This document shows, one piece after another, positions 47,530 to 57,944 of a stretch of 64,000 bases of DNA. The position numbers were made by a program, and so were the translations under genes. The stretch lies in contig OX352762.1 of the NCBI GenBank assembly GCA_947095585.1, forward strand, positions 12,007,969 through 12,071,968. The letters are read 5' to 3'. The notes beneath the pieces were generated by a model that made no database searches, was not told the origin of the DNA, and was given only the letters and a program-made list of their open reading frames with translations. The number at the start of each line of letters is the position of its first letter. Position 1 is the first letter of the stretch. The stretch is from Nephrocerus scutellatus. Lineage: Eukaryota; Arthropoda; Insecta; Diptera; Pipunculidae.

Positions 47530-47700
47530 TACATAAGTCCCAATATTTACTTTTGGGACATATGACCCACTTATGGGACCAACTCCCAAATCGAATTAAA
47601 GACTTTCGGTTGGGACATAAGTCCCAAATTCGATTTGGGACATAAGTACTTCTTTCCCATTTAAGTGGGTCATAAGTCCTAAAACTAAATATTGGTATTG
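47530..47700. repeat. Hairpin element H1 with GGGACATAAGTCCC-type core
   Basis: The left arm 'ccaatatttacttttgggac' (from 47540) continues 'atatgacccacttatggg'. It is mirrored by the right arm ending at 47698, whose complement reads 'ccaatatttagttttaggac' and then 'ttatgacccacttaaatggg'. The centre repeats GGGACATAAGTCCC. It looks like one arm-rich fold-back unit related to H2 at 49667. Confidence 0.75.
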
Positions 47701-48564
47701 GAAATAAAATGCATAATGAATTTCTTTTTCAGGCTGCTTACTCCACTTTGTAATATTTTAAAAATTAAACAAATAATTAATTAATTTTAATTGATAATAT
47801 TATTTTTCAAAAAGTTTTTTTTTCTTATTGTGAATTTTTATTTATTTGCTAGATTGATTGCTGAACTTAAAAATTCCATCTTCAGTAGTGTTGTTAAATT
47901 ATTAAATAATTATTTTTTTAATTTATGTAATATAAAAAAATTTCATGTGAAACGCAGACTAGCCAAGCCTTGGTAAATGTATTAGTCACGAGCGTGACTT
48001 TGACAAACAACAAAAAACCAACCTAAAAAGGGGAAAGCAAAAAATCCACATCTTTTGATGATATATTCGAAATGAAATATATTTGTTATATGCTTTGAAG
48101 TAATTTTCAACACCTGTGCTGTGCGATGTGAAATATGGCAACATGAAGACGTTGTTTTTCCGAGTTAAGAAAACTATATGCTCAGATGTGCCCCCACCTT
48201 TATATAACTTTATTGTATACAATTACATACATACAATAAAGTTGCTTATCTTCACCGGCTGTGTTAATTTTATGCAAACAAGAAATAAAATTGTTCTGCT
48301 TTTTATCGTAGAAACACAATACGCCCTTTAAACAAAGATGTAAAGTAAAAATTAAATAAAGGAACAAGACTTTGTTTTTGTGGAACACACACTTGCATAT
48401 TATGCACATCGCAATAAATCATGAAAAAGGTTTAGCTTTTAAAGCAAAAAGGTGTTACTGAAAAAATTTAAAACAAATATTGAATGTCCTTTGCAAAAGA
48501 GGCAAGCTGTAAGTCAACTTTTAAAGATAATAAGGATAACTCTGTGTAAATTTTCAAAGAATTG
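47701..48564. other. Very AT-rich segment, no gene recognised
   Basis: Strongly A/T-biased sequence. Short hydrophobic-looking open frames here are composition artefacts. A TATAACTTTATTGTATACAA-type region lies near 48200. Confidence 0.5.
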
Positions 48565-49290
48565 AATTATATTTATTTTTCAGCGTTGGAAATAAACAAT
48601 GCTCAGAAAGTAATAGTGTGGTGACATAGTATTCTCAAGACGATTGATATGGTTAGATTTTGAAAGATTGTGAGCAGAATTCAGAAAAAATGCTACCAAA
48701 TCTAAAATCTGATCTAAAGCAAGACACACTTTCTATCACTGCATTTATTAACTCTATTAAGCTCTAATTCAGCTAATTCAGCTTTAATTCAGCAATTAAG
48801 CGTTCATTTTTCTTCAATTAAGCATCAATTCAGCTGTAATTAAGTCAACTCAGACTCGATTCAGCTACAATTGAGCTTATATTCAATATTCAGCTTTAAT
48901 TCCTCTTCAATTCAACTGCATTGGTTTATATTTATTTTTCAGCGTTGGAAATAAACAAAGCTCAGAAATTAATAGTGTGGTGGCATAGTATTCTTAAGAC
49001 GATTGATATGGATAGATTTTAAAAGATTGTAAGAATGATTCAGAAAAAATGCTACCAAATCTAAAATCTGATCTAATAACAGGATGATGAGCTATCTATA
49101 ACTGCGTTTCTTTAGTTTATTAAGCTCCAATTCAGCCAATTCAACTTTAATTCAGCGTGATTTCAACTACAATTCAGCATCAATTCAACTCTAATTCAGC
49201 TCTAATTCAGACAATTAAGCCTTAATTCATCTTCATAATGTCTCAAATTCAGCTCAATTTGGCATCAATCCAACTTGAATTCAACTCCAA
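48565..49290. repeat. Higher-order tandem duplication, period about 359 bp
   Basis: The block beginning 'atttatttttcagcgttgg' occurs at 48571 and 48930. Both copies run through 'cattcttaagacgattgata'-like and 'aaaaaatgctaccaaatcta' blocks into the AATTCAGC array. Identity is high over about 160 bases of non-array sequence. Confidence 0.85.
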
Positions 49291-49666
49291 CTCAGCCAAT
49301 TCAGCATTTATTCAGCTCTTATGCAGACAATTCAGCTTTAATATTCATCTTCAAAACGTCTTAAATTCAGCTTCATTTGGCATCAATTCAACTTAAATTC
49401 AACTTTTATTCAGCCAATTCAGCACTTATTCAGATAATTCAGCTTCAATTAATCTTCAATTCATCTTTAATTCAGGATCAATTTAACTTCAATTCAACTC
49501 TAATTCAGACAATTCAGCTCTTATTCAGACAATTCAGCTTCAATAAATCTTCAAAACATGTTAAATGCAGCTTCAATTTTTAGCATTAATAAAAGTTTAA
49601 AGCTCTAATTCAGAAAACTCATCTTTAATTAAGCTTCAATTTAAATTCAATTCAGACAATTTAGCT

Positions 49667-49997
49667 TAAATTTAGCTTCAATTAAGCGACGCAGGGACAT
49701 AAATCCCAAAAGCAAAAATTGGGAGCTATATTCCACTTAAGTGGGACAAATCGAATTAGAGACTAATGTCCCACCCCATCGGGATATAAGTCCCAAAAAA
49801 TATGTTGAGACTTATGTCCCTGCACTTTTTAAAGGAGCCATTTTATGTATGTAATGAAAGTCCACACATTTTTATAATACCGATCGGTTGGGACATTAGT
49901 TCCTTGTTCGATTTGTCCCACTTAAGTGGGACATTAGTCCCAATTTTTGCTTTTAGGACTTATGTCCCTGCGCCGCTTAATTGAAGCTAAATTAAAG
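49667..49997. repeat. Large fold-back element H2, arms of about 85-90 bp
   Basis: The left arm runs from about 49667 through 'gcgacgcagggacataaatc', 'ccaaaagcaaaaattggga' and 'acttaagtgggacaaatcg' to about 49755. The right arm (49908-49997) is its near-perfect complement. Both arms include TTAA next to GCG(A/G)CGCAGGG, and the pairing continues outward into 'ttagcttcaattaa', so TTAA is not simply a target duplication. The central spacer is about 150 bp. No coding frame is present. Confidence 0.85.
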
Positions 49998-50112
49998 CTT
50001 ATTCGACTTGGAACTTATGTCCCTTTTTATTTTGGTCATAGGGCCCAAACGTAAATATTGGGACTTATGTCCATGGGGCTTATTTTCAGGGGACTTATGT
50101 CCCTGCGCCAAA
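49998..50112. repeat. Hairpin-element fragment H3
   Basis: It repeats H2 right-arm words: 'ggaacttatgtccct', 'aaatattgggacttatgtcc' and finally 'gacttatgtccctgcgcc'. It returns to the AATTCAGC array at 50113. It appears to be part of a third copy. Confidence 0.7.
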
Positions 50113-50290
50113 TTAGCTTAAATTTAGCTGCAATTAAGCTAATTCAAATTCAATTCAGCTACAATTTAGCTTGAATTCGGCTTCAATATTCATCTTCAAC
50201 TCAGCATCAATTCAACTGCAATTCGGCATTGATTCAGTGAATTCAGATTCAGTTCAGCTTCAATTTAGGTAATTCTCAGGTACAATTAAA

Positions 50291-52410
50291 ACTAAAGCTT
50301 CTGCTTTATCGACGACTAGGGTATAATTATTAGAGAATGTACGTCTTTCGGTCTAAGAAGCAGGAAATGTGAAACCCTTTTTGGAGTGTAAAACAGTTCT
50401 CCCGACATCTTGTGTTTTCAATTAAAGGTGGATGTCTCTATTGGACTAAATTTGCTTACAGAACCTTTCGAGTCTACTTTTTTTCTTACCCATTTATGTG
50501 TTCATCTTCATTTTCTTTTCAAGAAATAGATAGCTGAGGATTCTGCATTCTCTTCAAAAATTACAACTGTACAATGTAACAATATATGGATACAATCATT
50601 TGGATGACTTTTTTTATAATTGTTTTACACCAGCATGGAAATCTTAAAGCACATAAAAGGACCCATCGTATTTGAAGATTTAAGTTTTTTATAAAAAAGA
50701 AAACCTTTTTAATTATTTTCTACAGTTTTTTAGCTTCATTTCTTTCACTACATTACTTAACTAAACCTGAATAAATGATAAGAAAGCAATAACCATTGAA
50801 AAGCATTTCAAAGAACTATTTAATGTTCCTTTCCAATCTACACTAATGTACTCGTACCATTCAGTCTAAATTGAGAAAAACTCAATATGAGTCGCTAGAG
50901 TGTAGGTAGGTATAGGTACTACAATATTGGCATTTCATCAGTTTATTGTTCCTTGGAATATATAGAGTGAAGCAATATATTTTTTCATCTTAGTCGATTG
51001 AAAGCTCAACAACACATTTGAATGTTTGTCAATCAAGTGAAATGGGGGATTTTTTTTGTTTAGATGTTTTGCTCAGGTTTCACTGAAACAAAGCCATTCT
51101 GATCTACGAAACTTTCTCAATGGAAATAAACAGAATTTCAAACTCGCTGCAGGTGCAGTAACGGACGACAAGAAATCTCATCAAACAAATGTCGCCCCAA
51201 TTCATGATGGCAGAATCTTCTTCACACTGTAGTGCTCCCTTCCTGTCTTTCTCTGCTCATCACCTTCCATATGAATGTTCGAAAGAAAGGACAAACTTCA
51301 AACGCGACATACATACAAAAATTTTCATTTTTTTGTTGTTTTCATGTTGAGCAAAATTTTGATTCATAGAGGACCTATTTACATAAGAGATACCACCTTA
51401 CCGTATTTCTGTGAATTAACATCTCTTAGTAATGAGTCCAACTTAAAGATTAAACTCCAATTCTCTCATTAAGTCGGATGGAGAACGGGCTTGTGATTTT
51501 GTCGCCGTCTATACAATAACCCTAGAGCTGTATGCTGGTTCCAGACCCATATTAACTACCATAGTTTGAAAGCCAAAAGGAAAGACCACAACAAGGCAGA
51601 TTAAAAAACTGCAAACAGTTATTCTCTTGGCAAAATGCAAATGACGGGCTTTTCTCTTTAAAAGTTTTTCAAAGGAAAAAGACTGCTCAATATATCCCGC
51701 GAACTGACCTGACACCTGACAGAATGATCAGAGAGACCTATTTTGATAAGTTATTTGAGCCTTAAAATCAACAATCCGAAGGGGAGAAACCAGAGCGCCG
51801 CATAAAGGGTATAAAGTATGAAAGTATTATTGGTTTCCTATTCGGTACATTTAAAGCTGGTCAGGTGGAACTTTGACGCCTCGTTAGAGCAAGCACTAAT
51901 TAGATAAACAGTTAAGAAAATCAATTCCGCCTATCTGGTTGTGAAAGAGTTCAAGATCTTAAAAGACAATTTTAATAAGTATGCCATCTATCTAAAGACG
52001 TGGAAATAGAAAATATTTATTTAGTTTATTCTATCCTCGTATTTTCTACCATATAATACAAATATTGGTTGTTAGAAATCCCATAAATAAGACAACAAAT
52101 TTTGGTTTACCCTGCAACGTTTATTTATAAGCTTGGAAATCCTAAATTCATAGATAAATCCAATTACAGTGTCTTGAACGACCTTAACAAGCGATATTTC
52201 TGTTGATACCAATTGGGTGATGTTTTGATATTAACATTTGCCTTCGTTTACGATTTAAATAATCAAGAACATACCTTTAATTACACGTATTTCTAAGCGA
52301 ATACGTGTTCTTTGAACACTATTGGCCTTGCTATTCATAACAATTGCAATATTTATTAAAATAATTGCGTCAGAGATTAAAGTTTTAAGGGGAATTATAT
52401 GAAAGGAAAG
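50291..52410. other. No gene recognised
   Basis: A-rich and T-rich, without recognisable motif, element end or tandem structure. Confidence 0.55.
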
Positions 52411-52411
52411 A

Positions 52412-52640
52412 CAGTTCCGGAGACTCAACAATAACGAGATCTTAGAGCGTTACTGAGGGGTTTTAATCTCGGAAGACTCTTATGGGTGGTACATCTAACC
52501 TGTATGAGTGAAGGGGATCCTGCTTTGAAAGACGTTTGCGGTTGGATTTATAGGACAAGACAGTGATGTGGACCAAGCCTACGCAAAAAGTATGGCGTAG
52601 ACCCCGAAATCCAGAACGTGATTATCATGCATATGACTTT
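52412..52640 (+). mobile_element. RTE-like C-terminal fragment, strongly diverged
   Basis: It aligns by eye with 34910-35130: 'gttccggagactc', 'gagcgtta', 'tgagtgaaggggatcctgct', then 'aggacaagacag' and 'aagcctacgcaa' before the NRD-like end 'ccagaacgtga'. It belongs to the same family as the copies with ATG tails, but no tail is seen here. Confidence 0.7.
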
Positions 52641-54527
52641 GTAAACAACCATTCAGATACGTTTTGTATACCCAAGTATAACAAAAAAAGACTTTATGAT
52701 CCTGTAGTATGCCAACATTTTCGGGAACAGCTGACTGTAGTGGGCAAAGCAATTCTACTATAGGTAGTACATACGGACTCTTATATTGTTAGTGTAGTTA
52801 TTATTGTAATTATTATAGTAACATTTTAAAGCATAAGTTAATGAAGATTATAATAAAATGGAAGAGGGCTTTCTTCCTCTTCCTCTTCCTCTTTGAACAA
52901 GCAACGTGTCTGGATGTTTTATTTCAAGACATATCAGCAATCAATAGCGCAGTCCAGCCAAATACAAAGAAGCATTGGAGATCTGAAAAAAAAAGTTTTG
53001 GCAAGGGTAACACAAAGCTCTAACCCAACAGATCGGAAACATCACAATACATTGTTACCTGCAGATTCCTGGAGATGGATAGAAGAAGGTATTCCAGTTT
53101 TACCTCGAGTCATAGCAGCCGTCTTCTCAGCGGTAGTGAAAGAGAGCCATATAACACTGTAGGAAAAGGAAAAAAGTACAGTGTAGTATTTGAATCGATA
53201 TACTAGACCGCATAAATGACCTCGCTACGTAAGTTTAGCACTTACTTATAGGAGGTGAATTGTGCAAACAAAACCAGGTGAAAGGTCTACAAAGTTTGCT
53301 ACTGACTTCAGATACTTGACAGCGGTACTTCGCATTGGTACATGATTAGTACAGGCAGTGACCCCGAAACTGTAAAAGCTGCCCGAAGCTACTAGTTCCC
53401 AAAAAAGTAATATTCCCTTCTGTATACCTAGAGATCCAAGCCAAAATTAAAACACTCAAGAAGGGTTTTCAAGCCAGTGTGATCCTCAGCGAGACTAGGG
53501 TCGTTCAAATAAAGTTTTTTGGTTTTGAAATTTAATTCAACACAAAATAATTATCGTTTTAAATTCTAATCTATTCGTAAAGTTTGACTGCCAGGCAAAT
53601 TCGACCATGACCAGAAACTGAGAAAAAAAAAACAAGGAAGTAAGAAATCCATTCGTGAAAATAATTAAAAGTACTGCCTCGTCGTCAATTCCAACTCTCA
53701 TCCACAATAACATTCTAACCGCTAGCTCTATAGACCAGGCCAATCGGCTTGCATCACACTTCGTCGCAGCTAGCTACAAGAATCAAGATTGAGCGTTGTC
53801 CCCGTCGGTTCTTTCAAGAAGTTACTTTTCTAAGGAATGGGTCTACTTTCGTACGCGTAGTTACACTTGCTAGAGTTTTAAATATGTTTTCGTCCAGACA
53901 GCACCTATTCTTGCAATAGTTTTGAAGAGGTGTCCTTCAAAGCTGGTATTATACTATTACGTAAGCTTTTTCTTGTGTAATTCTGGAGTCTTACCAAGGA
54001 ATAGTAAAACAACCTTTGTGTAGCTAAAAAAGCGAACCATCATCTATTTCCGTGTAGCGCCACGTAGGACAAGCATCCATACTCATGATCATGGATACGC
54101 TGACTTTCATAAGCTTATGCTACACCATGAATCACGGAAATTCCTTAGCGACCAGCAACATGGTTTTTGAAAGCAACATTCTACAGATGATCACATGGCA
54201 TATCTCAACGAAAAGTGGAACCAGTCTATTTAGAAATTTTCTGATAGCAAACTTCTTCCACTAGATATTTTCAACGCATTAGATGGATTAAAACATGATT
54301 GTGAAATATCTAGTTGGTGATCTCTCTTAGTTTGTTTCGCAGGCCATTGCAGTTCTATTAAAGGATCTTAAAAGAATTAACTGAATGTTCTATTTGCTGG
54401 AAGTGTTGAGTTTGAGCAGGTGGGGTTGGTTCATTATTAATGCACAAGGGTAGTGATGAAGTGGGTCTTTTGTCACTACACCTAGAATAGATAAGGCCCT
54501 CAAAAATTGGTCTAGTGCAGTCTTTAG
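52641..54527. other. No gene recognised
   Basis: No domain is recognised. Short open frames at 52841-53162 (plus) have no family resemblance. Confidence 0.55.
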
Positions 54528-54690
54528 GGGCGTTCAATCCAGGTCGTATTGGATGGTTTCAAATACAATACTCACCGCATAAACGCTGGTGTTGCCCAAT
54601 GCTTTGTGTTGTCTCCGATATTTTCATTGATGATCTCCTCTAATTCAAATCCAATCCATTATTTCGCAGGCGACAATGTTTGCCGAGAGA
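54528..54690 (+). mobile_element. CR1-like RT scrap
   Basis: It reads RSIQVVLDGF, then INAGVAQCFVLSPIF, and NPIHYFAGDN, matching the QGSVLSP-FADD stretch of the 12.4 kb copy. The catalytic box is changed from FADD to FAGD and PQGS to AQCF. It is a short, decayed copy. Confidence 0.75.
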
Positions 54691-55023
54691 ATATAGTATA
54701 TATTTTTCTATATAAAAGCTAACCATATATCTAACCGAGAAATTTCAATATATTGTCATTGTCAATTTGTCCAGTACAAATATGGTTCATATATAAAATA
54801 TTTGTAGCAACAAAATAATTTATTATCCTCCCAGGGTTTTCGTCAGAAGTTACAGTGTGTAATGTCAAAATGTTTTTGTAATTACCTCGAAATATTGTTC
54901 TGCCTTTCAAAGAATTGAAATTTTTCAATTTATTCGCCCATATAGCCTGCAGCTGCACGATACACAATACGAGAAGAACTAACTCTTCATCTGGCGGGAG
55001 CGGGGTCGAGCTGCCAAACTTAC

Positions 55024-55271
55024 CCTCATCATAATCTGAAATTAATCTAATCTTTGGCGCCATCGTTGTTGTACAGCAACAGCAAATCTTAAACACACTC
55101 TGGCGCATCTTGCTTGGCCATCATTTTCAATTTATGTTTCGCCCATGCATTTAGCTGATCCTCGGTATCAGTCGTTATCGTCGCTAATGATTTAAATCGC
55201 TTCGAGCAGAATATCTGCTGCGGTGATGTTGGCTCTTCGAAATCTGGAAATTTCGCAGAATTTCTCTGCAC
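55024..55271 (-). CDS. Candidate 5' exon of an unrecognised host gene
   Basis: A 60-codon minus-strand frame (55271-55089) starts MQRNSAKFPDFEEP and is protein-like in composition (RFKSLATITTDTEDQL, AWAKHKLKMMAKQD), ending in TAA. In another frame an ATG with a good context (55063-55061) opens MAPKIRLISDYDEG. It meets a strong splice-donor match AGG|GTAAGT, with the intron starting at 55023. Upstream, near 55507, TTTTCTTTTCACAG looks like a splice acceptor. One reading is a short upstream frame followed by the true start and a 40-base first coding exon. No family is recognised. A retroposon scrap or chance is also possible. Confidence 0.3.
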
Positions 55272-55289
55272 TTAATTTGGTCGGTCCAT

Positions 55290-56720
55290 CTTTATGACAT
55301 CAGCGATGGCGCGACGACTTGTTGTATATTTTTTTTTATAATTCGCTTTCCGACCAGCAGCTGTGCCTTGCGAAAAAGCTAAATACAAGCTATGCTATCA
55401 AAGTGTCCTTAAAATTCCGCTAAGCCGCCTGGCATCAAACACCATCAACGATCCCCAAAAAATGATTTATCGATAAAAAGTGGGCGTTTTTAATTAATAT
55501 TTGGCCACTCTGTGAAAAGAAAACGCAAATATGAGTTGAAAATTTGTGACGCTCGGAGCGCAATTTGAATCGCTTTTGACGACGCTGCCGATGATGATGG
55601 TGCACAAAAACCACTTTTAGTTTTGTCAGAATCGCGTTTCACAGAGATCCGAACAGTTGCTGCCAGAAGTTCTTGCTCGAGGCGATCTCCATATAGTGCG
55701 CGGTGTGCAAATCGGACTGAACTGCCGAAATTTGGTTGCACAGACCTGGCCATCAGAGCGTACCTGAGGCCGCGTGGGCTAATACAAATAAAATAGCAGT
55801 GAATGCTCGTAGCTCGATGGTCAAGGCAATTTTTTCTCGCGGTCTCTGGTTACCTGTAGTTTTACTCATCATCAGCATAATGCTCACGCCTATAAGTTGG
55901 CGTCCCAGTGATCCAAGCAGTGTCGGGTGATGGCGCGGCGCCGTGCCGGTGGCAGCCACATCGTTTACGTTAATTTATTGTTTCAGGAAACACCGAGGTG
56001 CACACCGATTTTGATACTTAAATTATGAAAATGAAAAATTTTAAAACAAAAAACAACAAAAACGAGAAGACAACAAAATTTGATGCGGTGATGGTGGTGA
56101 TGGTGATGATAATGATGGTATGGGGTTTCAAGAAAATCGAAGCTCATAGCGCCATTATGCTCAATGGTTTCCTGTCGACCGCATAATTTGGGGTTCATTA
56201 TAAATACTAATAACCTAGAAAAGAATAAAAACAATTTATTACTTAAAAAGCAGTGGGATTTCTAGGGATTCCCAGAGATTGGTCGCATTTGGAATTAATT
56301 CGTTTTGATGAATTATCACATCAACAAAATGAAAATTAATTTTTTTCAACACAAACAGCCAAAAAGACAAAAGGTTTAACGCCTACGATTCGTTTCATAT
56401 ATCGTCTATTTATTTAGTTTGGGAGAATTTATTATTATTTTCGGGAATTGGAATAAATAGCACAATGTCACCCAGACGACCGCCTCTTTTGGCCAAAACT
56501 TTCAATGCAATTTATTATAAAACTTTCACCTAACATACCAACCGATGATATTCCAGCTAATACTCTCGCATAAATTCGAATAACGGCGAAACGTTGATGA
56601 TCGACTTTTACCGATGGAGGAATGACAGTCTGAAAAGTTGGTGATTATAGGCGTGGCAGGGATGGTTGGGCTCTATTTTGCAGATGCCCCAAAAATTCTT
56701 AAAACGAAAATAAAACAACA
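55290..56720. other. No confident gene; possible leader or intron of the exon candidate
   Basis: The 87-codon minus-strand frame at 55753-55490 could be leader sequence of the exon candidate. A GAT/GGT triplet run lies at 56081-56119. Nothing else is recognised. Confidence 0.4.
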
Positions 56721-56724
56721 ACTG

Positions 56725-57575
56725 GGGCCTAAGGGGCCCAATACTTTAATAGAAATGCACACATATAGGGTTTTTCAATAAGAGCACTTCAACTTTTTTT
56801 TTGAATAAAACACAAATTGTTCGACTTTTGAACTAACTTTTTTTTTATTAACGAACTTGAACATATACATATGACACATTTAAGTATGAAACTCGATTTC
56901 TTTTGCATGACCACCGCGTGCACGTTTTACGAAGTGAGCCTCATCGCTGAAGATGATTTTTCGGTGAAAATCTGCATCATTTTCGATTTGCTCTTGAGCT
57001 CAATTCACGAATCGGCGTCGCTTCAATGGTCAAACGGCTTTAGTTGTTGTGTCAGCTTGATCTTATACGGATGTAGGCCAAGATCTTTACGTAAAATCGA
57101 TTGTCGAACGGGCTGGCTTGTTAAATGGACCGTAAAATGGCCGTAATGCTCTTAAAGTAGCGGCAACAGAACGATTATTTTGATAAAAAATTTGCACAAT
57201 TTGCAATCGCTGTTCACATGTGTAGCGTTCCATGATGAAATGTATACTAATGAAGTTTCCAAATGACAAAAAAACAATAAAAAATATGGCGTCGTTCGCC
57301 GTCCCTATCGGAGAAAAGTTCAAGCGCTCTTATTGAAACACCCTATATATATTTCCGGTGACAATACTGTCTATTAAAATTTGAGAGTGATCGGGCCGCG
57401 TGGTCGGGGGGGCTCCCCCATAATTTTTTTTTCCGGCATCATACTATCATGACTGTGTTCTGGGTGCGTTGTGCGCTGTGAGCAGCGCTGCTTGCTTTAC
57501 GAGTAGGGTGGCATCAGCATCTATAGTGGAATTAAGTATACTTTTGGTTATTAGAGAATGACCTTTTTTTTTTTT
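56725..57575 (-). repeat. Dispersed repeat family R, copy 3, split by a mariner derivative
   Basis: Read in reverse it follows copy 1: 'aataaccaaaagtatact', then a GCTGCTCACAGCGCAC block, AGAACACAGTCAT, 'gagccccccc' and 'accggaaatata'. The sequence then resumes beyond the inserted element at 56768-57343 with 'tgtgtgcatttctattaaag'. The two halves join over one TA, which places the insertion exactly. Confidence 0.75.
56768..57343 (-). mobile_element. Internally deleted DD41D-type mariner derivative
   Basis: The inverted ends, left GGGTTTTTCAATAAGAGCAC and right complement GGGTGTTTCAATAAGAGCGC, agree at 18 of 20 positions. TA lies directly outside both (56766-56767 and 57344-57345). The 576-bp interior keeps the transposase N-terminus (MERYTCEQRLQIVQIFYQ, from 57230) and a middle part up to IIFSDEAHF (first Asp). 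It then jumps straight to the C-terminal ARGGHAKEIEFHT. The region with the second and third Asp is deleted. It cannot encode transposase but could be moved by a related one. Confidence 0.88.
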
Positions 57576-57580
57576 TTTTG

Positions 57581-57935
57581 GTTAGGAGTGTTGTGTTGAT
57601 AACAGGGGCTGTCGATGACGGGGGATGTTGATGATTGTTTTGGAGGAGGTCTCGGTGGGGGAGGAAACGGGCGATGGTGTTAAGTCTTTGGAGCTACGGG
57701 TATTGATGGGGGTAATGGATGGTAATCGGTGTGGTGGGTGGTCGAAGAGGACAGAATCGTAAGGGTGGTGATGGCTGGGGAGTGGATCAGAGAATAGAAA
57801 ATGGGCGGGGGGGGTTATATGTGGGAACCTATTGATGTAAGGGGTGGAGTGGAGTGGTGGTGGTGTTGGAGACCGATATGGACGATGGGGCGATGAGTGT
57901 GTTATGAAGCCACGAACAACGCCGTGCACTTCAGC
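57581..57935 (-). other. Strand-biased G/C segment with a proline-rich open frame
   Basis: The plus strand is very rich in G and T, so the minus strand is C/A-rich. A 115-codon minus-strand frame (57929-57582) is full of Pro, His and Ser (SPHRPYRSPTPPPLHS). A T run of about 16 bases lies at 57565-57580, i.e. an A run at the minus-strand 3' side. It may be a retroposed or low-complexity sequence. No family is recognised. Confidence 0.3.
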
Positions 57936-57944
57936 TAGTTATTT

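Larger units (their letters stand above)
48745..50290. repeat. Satellite-like array of AATTCAGCTTC-type units
   Basis: Dozens of copies of a unit of about 11-12 bases near AATTCAGCTTC(A) occur, with variants AATTCAACTTC, AATTCAGACAATTCAGC and AATTAAGC. They run at 48745-48920, 49125-49690 and 50110-50290, broken by the 359-bp unit and by hairpins. The array is A/T-rich and non-coding. Confidence 0.85.

Noticed and set aside
47791..48409. Small hydrophobic membrane proteins in the AT-rich stretch
   Set aside because: Runs of Phe, Leu and Ile follow from T-rich codons. Open frames overlap on both strands without any conserved motif.
55680..55760. Initiator plus downstream promoter element (TCAGTC with AGATCG)
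   Set aside because: The spacing from the initiator A to AGATC is three bases longer than the fixed spacing required.
57582..57929. Proline-rich secreted or structural protein gene
   Set aside because: No signal peptide, no known family, and the composition follows from the G/T-rich strand. Kept only as an unassigned segment.
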